Shown here in pieces: positions 58,358 to 64,000 of a DNA stretch of 64,000 nt (its first letter is position 1; each line of letters opens with the position of its first letter). The notes below the pieces were generated by a model. It was not told the DNA's origin. It did not search any database and saw nothing but the letters and a program-made list of their open reading frames with translations. Where the stretch lies: positions 1 to 64,000 of the forward strand of contig NZ_QJUG01000004.1 in NCBI RefSeq assembly GCF_003426775.1. Direction: 5' to 3'. The stretch is from Allorhizocola rhizosphaerae (GTDB lineage Bacteria > Actinomycetota > Actinomycetes > Mycobacteriales > Micromonosporaceae). The position numbers and the translations under genes were made by a program.

Positions 58358-59308
58358 CTAGGTGGGAAGGGTTTTTCGCCAGACGTCAATGGTGAGAACT
58401 TCTCGCATGCCTGCGCGCTGGTAGAGGCCGAGTGCTGGGCGTTGCGGGTTGGTGTCCACGTGCAGGACCGTCCCCACGCGCCCGTCGGCGGCGTCGGCCG
58501 CGAAGGCGTACCGCAGCAAAAATCCGGCAAGGCCGCGGCGCCGGAAGCCGGGAAGGGTGCTCAGCGACAGGACATAGCCGCAGTTGAGATCCGGCACGAA
58601 GTTGTTGGTGCGGATCAGCGCCGCCGCCGCCACGCCGTCGACATAGGCCACGTGGACCATGCGCCAGTCGTGCGAGCTGTTGGCCTCCCGTTCGGCCACC
58701 CAATCCTCGAACGTGCGCTCCACCGCGCCGAAATGGTCGGCGAATGCCGTCTGCCGCACCGTGAACGCGTCTCGCCGGATGTCCGCCGAATCCGCGGCGT
58801 CGCGCAGCTCGACCCCGTCGGGCAGCGGCGGGTAGGGCACGGGCCGGTCGTGGTCGATGCGCATGCGCAGGAACGTGGTCGCCACGGACAGCCCGTCGCG
58901 CTCGGCGAGACCGCGCACGAGCTCGTCCTTCGGGGACAGGCCAACGTCGATGGTGACCCGCGGATGGCCCAGCTCGCGGGCGATCTCCTTGGCCCGCAGC
59001 ACCGCCTGCTCCCACAGAAACGGCGCGATCCGATCATGCCCGGGCACCACGTAAACCGCCACGTCCACGTTGTCGCTTTGGCCCTTGCGGCACACCCAGC
59101 CATAACCGACCGGCTCTCCCGCCTCGGTGCGCACGAGCCACCCATCGGTCTCCGCGCTCCACGCCGGCTCGTTCAGCTCGTCGATCACGTCGTCGAGCGT
59201 GGCGTTGGCATCCCCGACCAGCGGCACGTTGTGCGCGGTCTCGATGGCCAGGATGTCCCGCGCGTCGCCGAGGCCGGGCCGGCGGACCAGGTAACCGTCA
59301 AGTTGCAT
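58358..59308 (-). CDS. Two-domain GNAT acetyltransferase
   Basis: A 316-residue protein with two GNAT folds, as in mycothiol synthase-like proteins. The N-terminal half (VRRPGLGDARDILAIE...AVYVVPGHDRIAPFLWEQAV) lacks a clean acetyl-CoA loop. The C-terminal half has YVLSLSTLPGFRRRGLAGFLLRYAF with the RRGLAG pyrophosphate loop and HVDTNPQRPALGLYQRAGM, so this half is probably the active one. Start ATG at 59308. No acceptor can be assigned. Divergent from the YqeY-like gene (64 bases). Confidence 0.85.
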   Translation of the reverse strand: MQLDGYLVRRPGLGDARDILAIETAHNVPLVGDANATLDDVIDELNEPAWSAETDGWLVRTEAGEPVGYGWVCRKGQSDNVDVAVYVVPGHDRIAPFLWEQAVLRAKEIARELGHPRVTIDVGLSPKDELVRGLAERDGLSVATTFLRMRIDHDRPVPYPPLPDGVELRDAADSADIRRDAFTVRQTAFADHFGAVERTFEDWVAEREANSSHDWRMVHVAYVDGVAAAALIRTNNFVPDLNCGYVLSLSTLPGFRRRGLAGFLLRYAFAADAADGRVGTVLHVDTNPQRPALGLYQRAGMREVLTIDVWRKTLPT

Positions 59309-59372
59309 CCCGACAGTCTGCGCGGCCCCATTGCCAAGCGCCACCGAATAATTCGCGGGTAGTATCGCGCGG

Positions 59373-59741
59373 GTGTCCACTGACCTTGCCCCACCGCTTC
59401 GGCAGCGCCTGCGTTCGGCGCTCACCGCCGCCATGAAGGCCCGCGACTCCGTGGCGGTGCCCGCGCTGCGCTCGGCCCTGGCCGCCATCGACAACGCGGA
59501 GGCCGTGGCGCACGATGCGGTCGAGGCCCGCAACCTCGCCATCGAGACGACGCCGGTCGGCGCGGGCACCACCGAGATGGCCCGCCGCGTGCTGACCGAG
59601 GCCGATGTCTTGGCGATCGTGCGGGCCGATGTGGCCGAGCGGGAGGCGGCGGCGCTCGGCTACGAGCGGGCCAACCAGCCTGAGCGCGCCCAACTGCTGC
59701 GCGCCCAGGCCGAGGTGTTGTCGGCGCATCTTCCCGCTTAG
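59373..59741 (+). CDS. GatB/YqeY-like protein
   Basis: A 122-residue protein of the YqeY type: LRQRLRSALTAAMKARDSVAVPALRSALAAIDNAEAV at the start and ADVAEREAAALGYERANQPERAQLLRAQAEVLSAHLP at the end, helical and related to the tail domain of GatB. It is shorter than usual YqeY (about 150). It starts at a GTG (59373) without a clear ribosome site. Proposed for the family: tRNA-linked role; not established. Immediately followed by the sigma/propeller scar on the other strand. Confidence 0.8.
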   Translation: MSTDLAPPLRQRLRSALTAAMKARDSVAVPALRSALAAIDNAEAVAHDAVEARNLAIETTPVGAGTTEMARRVLTEADVLAIVRADVAEREAAALGYERANQPERAQLLRAQAEVLSAHLPA

Positions 59742-59751
59742 GCGGCCCCTG

Positions 59752-60370
59752 TCACTCACACGACCAGACGGTCGACACGAAGCGGTCCGGATATGACGTC
59801 GTGCCGATGACCGTCCTGCCGTCCTCACTCACCCAATCGACATAGGTGGGGAAGTCGGGATCGGCTCCCTGCGGGACCGGGACTCGCAGGGCGCGGTCGA
59901 GTTCCGGAGACACGATCGTCGTGCCGAAGGTGATCCAGCCCGAGGCCGTCATGCGCATGTGCTTGGCCTCGACCGAGCGCAGCGTGGTGATCTTGCCGGT
60001 GTCCAGGTCCCAGCGTGCCGGGATCTGGGTCGGGTCACTGTCGGTCGGGGGCTCAAGGAACGCGAACCCGACCGCATGCCCGCCGTGGACGGCGGCCGCG
60101 TGTGCTGCGGCCAAGCCGGCCGTTACTTCGAGGGCCCGGCCGGTACCGTCAGGAGCCCAGACATAGGGCTGACCTTCGTTGGGGTGCCTGTCTCGCGGGC
60201 GACCGGACTTCGGGTCGACGCCCGGAAACACGATAAAGCGCGGTGATCGTGCTCTGCACGATGTCCTCGGCCTGATGCACGTTGCCGCACAACAGATACG
60301 CCGCCCGGTTGAGTACCGCAAGCCGCGCCTTCACATAATCCACGTAGGCCTGTTCGGCGTCGGCGCGCAC
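59752..60370 (-). pseudogene. Deletion scar joining a SigE-family sigma start to a propeller-protein end
   Basis: From a GTG at 60370 the first 45 or so codons encode RADAEQAYVDYVKARLAVLNRAAYLLCG and QAEDIVQSTITALYR, the N-terminal region 2 of a SigE-family ECF sigma factor. At about 60230 the homology stops and a different frame carries on for about 160 residues (FPGVDPKSGRPRDRHPNEGQPYVWAPDG to TTSYPDRFVSTVWSCE), like the end of a propeller-type protein often encoded just after such sigma genes. A deletion that removed the rest of the sigma gene and the start of the neighbour explains it. Sigma region 4 is missing, so it should be non-functional. Confidence 0.7.
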
Positions 60371-60456
60371 GAATCACATCCCTTCCACACACGTTGCACT
60401 GCCATCTGAACGTGCCCGGCAGGGCCGGAGGACGCAGTCAGGACATCTGCCGAATG

Positions 60457-60615
60457 TCAGGCTGTGAGGCGCCACCGGCGGCCAATCACCGACACGGCCA
60501 AGCCCAGCAGCACGAGCAGTACGCCGCCCGCGGTCATCATGATCGCCGCGAGCGACTTGACCTCGACCGGCACCGTGCGAGCCCTGCGCGTTGGACGAGA
60601 CAAAAACTTGAACAC
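60457..60615 (-). CDS. Possible small single-pass membrane protein
   Basis: A 52-residue frame starting at a GTG (60615): basic stretch LSRPTRRARTV, then a hydrophobic helix (LAAIMMTAGGVLLVLLGLAVSVIG) and a basic end RRWRLTA. The topology (one helix, positive ends) is plausible for a real membrane peptide. There is no clear ribosome site. It lies in the 413-base gap 60371-60783, divergent from the condensation-domain operon. The rest of the gap shows nothing I can support. Confidence 0.35.
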   Translation of the reverse strand: MFKFLSRPTRRARTVPVEVKSLAAIMMTAGGVLLVLLGLAVSVIGRRWRLTA

Positions 60616-60783
60616 TTTACTGAGGACCCGATGACGCGAGATCGGCTGAATGGCTCGTTTTGTGGTCGCTGTAGCGGCCGCTTGCCATGCGTATCGACGT
60701 CGTGAAATTCTTGCTCGTCTGAAATCGTGTTCACATCGCCGTGACGGCCTGGACCCTCCAACAACGAAAGGTGGGGAGTCGAT

Positions 60784-62145
60784 GTGACGATGGTCGCGGC
60801 ATTTCGCGGCGAGCGGGCCACGATCGCCCCGCTCACCTGGGGGCAGCAGGGCATCTGGAAGCTCGTCTCCGCGATGGCGCCCAACGACGCGTTCCTCAAC
60901 CTTTGCCGGATTGTGCCCGTGCCGCAACGGGCGGCGGGCTCGGTCGAGTCGGTCGCGGCCGCGTTCGGTGAGCTGATCTCCCGGCATGAGGCGCTGCGCA
61001 CCCGGGTCCAAGACGTCGATGGCGAGCCGTGCCAGGTGGTGGCCGACGCGGGGGAGTGCCCGCTGGAGCTGATCGAGTCCACCGCCGAGGAGGCCGAGGC
61101 CGACGCGGAGCGGGCAATGGAGCGGCTGCGCCGCCTGCCCTTCGACTACGTCGCTGAGCTGCCGATCCGCGTGGCGCTGGTGGTCGCGGACGCCCGGGTC
61201 CGGTTCGCGGTGCTCGTGCTCAGCCATGTGGCTGTGGACTGGTACGCCTACACCCGCCTCGAACGCGACCTGCGCGTCCTGCTCCTGCGCGGCGCGATCA
61301 CGACGCCCGCCGGCAGGCAGCCGGCCGATCTCGCGCGCGAGGAGCAGGGCGACGCCGGACGGGAGCGGACGGCCCGCGCGCACGACCATTGGAGCGTCCA
61401 ATACGGACGGTTCCCGGCTCAGGTCCTCACCGAGATCGCGCCGCCCGCGGCGCCGCGTTACCAGTGGGCCGAGCTGACCTCCCGCGCGCTGGACCTGGCG
61501 TGCCGGGCGGTGGCCGCCCAGCACGCGGTCAGCACGTCCACGGTCCTGCTCGCCGCGACCGGGGTCCTGCTCGGCGCGCACACCGGCCACGACGTGTGCG
61601 GCATGCTGACCATCGTCAACAACCGCTTCCGGGAGGGCCTCGACGAGGTGATGGCCCCGACCAACCAGCTCGGCGTGGTCACGCTCGACCTGCGCGGCGC
61701 CACGACGTTTGGCGGGCTGGTCTCGGCCGTGTGGCCCGAGGTACTCCAGAGCATGCGCAACGCCTACTACGACCAGCACACGCTCGACCGGTTCCTGGCC
61801 GAAGGGGGTCACGTGCACGGTGAAAAGATCGAGCCGTTCTGTTGCTTCAATGACATGCACACCGCGGGCAACAGCGGTCAGGGTGAAGCCGTGACCGAGG
61901 AGCAGCTGCGCGAGGCGCTCAAGGCCACCGAGCTCACGTTCACCGAAAAGCTCAACGAGTTCAACTGGCACTTCATGCTCGCGGTCAACGACGCGCCCGG
62001 CGCGCTCAACCTGACGCTGACCACCGACTCGGCCCGCATGCCGCTGGACCGGCAGCGCCAGTTTCTTTATGGCATAGAAAATTTGGTGGTACGGGCCGCG
62101 ACCGGCGAGGTGCGGCTGGACGAGTTGGCGGGGCGGGTGTCATGA
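60784..62145 (+). CDS. Free-standing NRPS condensation-domain protein, atypical active site
   Basis: A 453-residue protein that is a single condensation-type domain, with no adenylation or carrier domain. N-lobe: APLTWGQQGIWKLVSAM and SRHEALRTR. The HHxxxDG motif appears as SHVAVDW (147-153), where the first His is Ser and the Gly is Trp, while the second His (148) and Asp (152) remain. C-lobe: STSTVLLAATGVLLGAHTGHDVCGMLTIVNNR and NQLGVVTLDLRG. The start is a GTG with GGGGAG five bases upstream; an ATG two codons later is possible. The stop overlaps the next gene. It may act as an acyl/peptidyl transferase or be a partner subunit. Confidence 0.85.
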   Translation: MTMVAAFRGERATIAPLTWGQQGIWKLVSAMAPNDAFLNLCRIVPVPQRAAGSVESVAAAFGELISRHEALRTRVQDVDGEPCQVVADAGECPLELIESTAEEAEADAERAMERLRRLPFDYVAELPIRVALVVADARVRFAVLVLSHVAVDWYAYTRLERDLRVLLLRGAITTPAGRQPADLAREEQGDAGRERTARAHDHWSVQYGRFPAQVLTEIAPPAAPRYQWAELTSRALDLACRAVAAQHAVSTSTVLLAATGVLLGAHTGHDVCGMLTIVNNRFREGLDEVMAPTNQLGVVTLDLRGATTFGGLVSAVWPEVLQSMRNAYYDQHTLDRFLAEGGHVHGEKIEPFCCFNDMHTAGNSGQGEAVTEEQLREALKATELTFTEKLNEFNWHFMLAVNDAPGALNLTLTTDSARMPLDRQRQFLYGIENLVVRAATGEVRLDELAGRVS

Positions 62146-63512
62146 CGGCCGAGCTCATCGATTCCGGGCAGGCGCCGATCCCGCGCCGCCCGGCCGGGAT
62201 CTCGGCGGTGCCGCTTTCGGCCTTCCAGCAACGCATTCATCACCTGTGCACGGCCTACGAGGGCACGTCGTCGCCGTGCGTCTTCCTCAACAAGCGATTG
62301 CACGGTCCACTCGCGACAGACGCGATGGTCCGTGCCATCGGCATGGTGGTCGACCGGCACGAGAGCCTGCGCGCCGTCATCGGTGACACGGAATCCGGGC
62401 CGTGCCAGACGTTTCTGCCGCCGGGCATGCATGAAGTCGAGCACATCGATCTGAGCGACCTGCCGCCCGACGAACGCGAGCAACGGCTGCGCGACCTGTT
62501 GGGCGCGCGCACCAAGACGCTGTTCGACCTGCGCGGCGGGACCGACCCACTCATCCGGTCGGCGCTGATCCGGCTCAGCGAAACCGAACACGTGCTGTCC
62601 ATCGTGATGCATCACATCATCGCCGACGGCGCGTCGTCGGGCATCCTCGCGAGCGACCTCGCCGCGTGCTACCGGGCCGCCGTGCAGGGTGGCAGCCCCG
62701 AACTTCCCGAATTATCCATCGGGTACGGCGATTTCGCGCACTGGCAGCGCGACGGCCTGGCGGAGCGGGTGGCCAGCGGGCTGGCCTTCTGGCGCGAACG
62801 GCTCGCCGGGGTGACGCCGCTGCAGCTGCCCACCGACTTCGAACGCCCCGCGCAGAAGGCGACGCGGGCCGCCATTGTCGGGCACGCCATCGGGGCCGAT
62901 GTCGTCGCGGAGGTCGAGCGGCTGGCCCGGACATCGCGCTGCAGCACGTTCATGGTGCTGCTGGCGGGGTACCAGACAATGCTTGAAAAGCACAGCGGGA
63001 TAGCCGATATCTGCGTGGGCACCCAGGTCGCGGCGCGCACCCGCGTCGAGCTCGAACCGGTGATCGGGCTGTTCGGCAACACCCTGCCCATGCGCTGCGA
63101 CCTGAGCGGCGATCCCACCTTCGCCGAACTGCTCAAGCGCGTGCGCAGCATGGTTTTGAGCGCGCTCACCCGGCAGGAGGTGCCGTTCGGCAGCGTGGTG
63201 TCGCATTTGGACCTGCCGCACGATCCAAGTAGGACACAGGTGTTCCAGACCATCATGGCGCTGCACACCGAGACGGGCACGGACGGCATGGACCTGCTGG
63301 GCGTGAAGACCGAGCCCGCGCCGGCCGGGATGCCGCAGATCCTGCACGACATCGTGCTGGACATGTGGTTGCGCCCCAAGGGCTTGGACACCGCCTGGCG
63401 CTATGACACCGCACTGTTCCGCGAGGAAACCGTTGCGGCATGGGCGTCGTCCTATGAGCGCATCCTCCGCGCGGCCGTCGCCGACCCGCAAGCCCGCCTG
63501 TCCGCGCTCTAA
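62142..63512 (+). CDS. Free-standing NRPS condensation-domain protein
   Basis: A 456-residue single condensation domain. N-lobe: AVPLSAFQQRIHHLC and DRHESLRAVIG. The active site MHHIIADG (156-163) is intact. C-lobe: DFAHWQRDGLA, TFMVLLAGYQTMLEKHSG, GTQVAARTRVELEPVIGLFGNTLPMRCDL and the latch-like QEVPFGSVVSHLDLPHDPSRTQVFQTI, as in amide-forming domains. It overlaps the preceding gene by four bases, so both are co-translated and may form a heterodimer. No carrier or adenylation gene is in the window. A TTA codon (62712-62714, Leu191) is present. The product is unknown. Confidence 0.9.
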   Translation: MTAELIDSGQAPIPRRPAGISAVPLSAFQQRIHHLCTAYEGTSSPCVFLNKRLHGPLATDAMVRAIGMVVDRHESLRAVIGDTESGPCQTFLPPGMHEVEHIDLSDLPPDEREQRLRDLLGARTKTLFDLRGGTDPLIRSALIRLSETEHVLSIVMHHIIADGASSGILASDLAACYRAAVQGGSPELPELSIGYGDFAHWQRDGLAERVASGLAFWRERLAGVTPLQLPTDFERPAQKATRAAIVGHAIGADVVAEVERLARTSRCSTFMVLLAGYQTMLEKHSGIADICVGTQVAARTRVELEPVIGLFGNTLPMRCDLSGDPTFAELLKRVRSMVLSALTRQEVPFGSVVSHLDLPHDPSRTQVFQTIMALHTETGTDGMDLLGVKTEPAPAGMPQILHDIVLDMWLRPKGLDTAWRYDTALFREETVAAWASSYERILRAAVADPQARLSAL

Positions 63513-63539
63513 CCGAACCCGCGCACGCCTTCGCCGGCA

Positions 63540-64000
63540 TCATGGCTGGGCGCGCCAGGCCATGAGCGCCGAAAGTGCGAAGCCGAACGCGTTGGCAACA
63601 CCGTGGGTCGCCGCCATCCACTCGATCGACAGGTGCGGCACCCCGAACGCCTCACCCACGGCCCAGCTCAGCGCGAGCGCCATGGTGACGACGAGCGTCA
63701 CCGCGGCCAACCGAATCGCGCGTGTCCAAAGTAGCCAGCCGACGATCCACAGGCCTGCCGAAAGTACGACCGCGCCGATCAGCTCCACCCGGTTGTCCAC
63801 GAAGTATCCAATCAGGACGATGCCGGTGCCGATCGGCACGGTCAGCGCGCCGATATCGGCCAGCGCGCCACCGCGCTCGGCGGCGCACACCAGCCCCGCG
63901 ATCAGCGCGGCCGCGAAGCCGGCGAAGTGGAAGTGCGCCACCGTCAAGGACAGGATTTCAAGTTCAAAACCCATCATCCTGTATCCGGCCCGCTCCGCGA
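63540..64000 (-). CDS. YndJ-like integral membrane protein, 5' end beyond window
   Basis: At least 153 codons of a polytopic membrane protein. Typical YndJ-family parts are LTVAHFHFAGFAAALIAG near the visible start and MAATHGVANAFGFALSALMAW at the end, with five predicted helices. ATG codons exist at 63977 and 63974, but the frame stays open to the window edge (codons for AERAGYR before them) and the family is longer, so the true start is probably to the right of 64000. Function unknown; some relatives are called transporters. Confidence 0.7.
   Translation of the reverse strand, partial: AERAGYRMMGFELEILSLTVAHFHFAGFAAALIAGLVCAAERGGALADIGALTVPIGTGIVLIGYFVDNRVELIGAVVLSAGLWIVGWLLWTRAIRLAAVTLVVTMALALSWAVGEAFGVPHLSIEWMAATHGVANAFGFALSALMAWRAQP

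Overview
The window is chromosomal DNA of a high-GC actinobacterium. Signs of this are GTG starts, ATGA/GTGA stop-start overlaps, Tat lipoproteins, a SARP/BTAD regulator, F420-type LLM oxidoreductases, ESX-type substrates, a SigE-family sigma remnant and sugar ABC importers that lack their own ATPase. A Pseudonocardiales-like host is plausible, but the genus cannot be fixed from the sequence. No tRNA, rRNA, CRISPR array or transposase was seen.

Layout. (1) 1-10193: lipid or steroid-type catabolism genes (zinc alcohol dehydrogenase, DUF1214 protein, SDR, sulfotransferase, SnoaL-like proteins, LLM oxidoreductase, DinB, epoxide-hydrolase-like hydrolase). Two sites fit the KstR operator TnnAACnnGTTnnA exactly. 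A caspase-EACC1 conflict pair and a small Cys-rich secreted protein sit inside this block. (2) 10194-15591: a decayed BTAD fragment, a small secreted peptide divergent from an ArsR-type regulator, an M23 endopeptidase, a SARP regulator without an ATPase domain, and a Tat-exported PGRP amidase. (3) 15787-19550: a fumarylacetoacetate-hydrolase-like enzyme with an SDR (a likely L-fuconate branch), a VapBC-like toxin-antitoxin pair with a palindromic operator, and a short threonyl-tRNA synthetase. The synthetase is preceded by a threonine-rich leader peptide and an intrinsic terminator. (4) 19545-24546: two ESX-like proteins and a large NACHT NTPase with pentapeptide and propeller C-terminal regions. 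(5) 24719-33244: LmbE deacetylase, a GH10-like (GHL10) hydrolase, and a GlcNAc/MurNAc operon (kinase, NgcEFG-like importer, MurR, MurQ). (6) 33759-38644: quinone oxidoreductase, AraC regulator, class A PBP and a DUF559 protein.

(7) 38724-58320 is a pectin/uronate utilization region. A sugar importer and a LacI regulator face an operon encoding a dehydrogenase, uronate isomerase, FucD-like enolase-family dehydratase, mannonate/altronate oxidoreductase and a second dehydrogenase. Five PL1 pectate lyases, one truncated carbohydrate-binding paralogue and a DUF6807 protein follow. The secreted lyases would cut pectin outside the cell, the importer would bring in oligomers, and the cytoplasmic enzymes would convert uronates and perhaps fuconate to central metabolites. 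(8) 58358-64000: a two-domain GNAT, a YqeY-like protein, a sigma/propeller deletion scar, two free-standing NRPS condensation-domain genes and the end of a YndJ-like membrane protein.

The observations I rate highest are the Thr-codon attenuator before the editing-less ThrRS, the NACHT protein beside ESX-like genes, the standalone condensation pair, the PL1 array with its palindrome over the first start codon, and the KstR-type sites.
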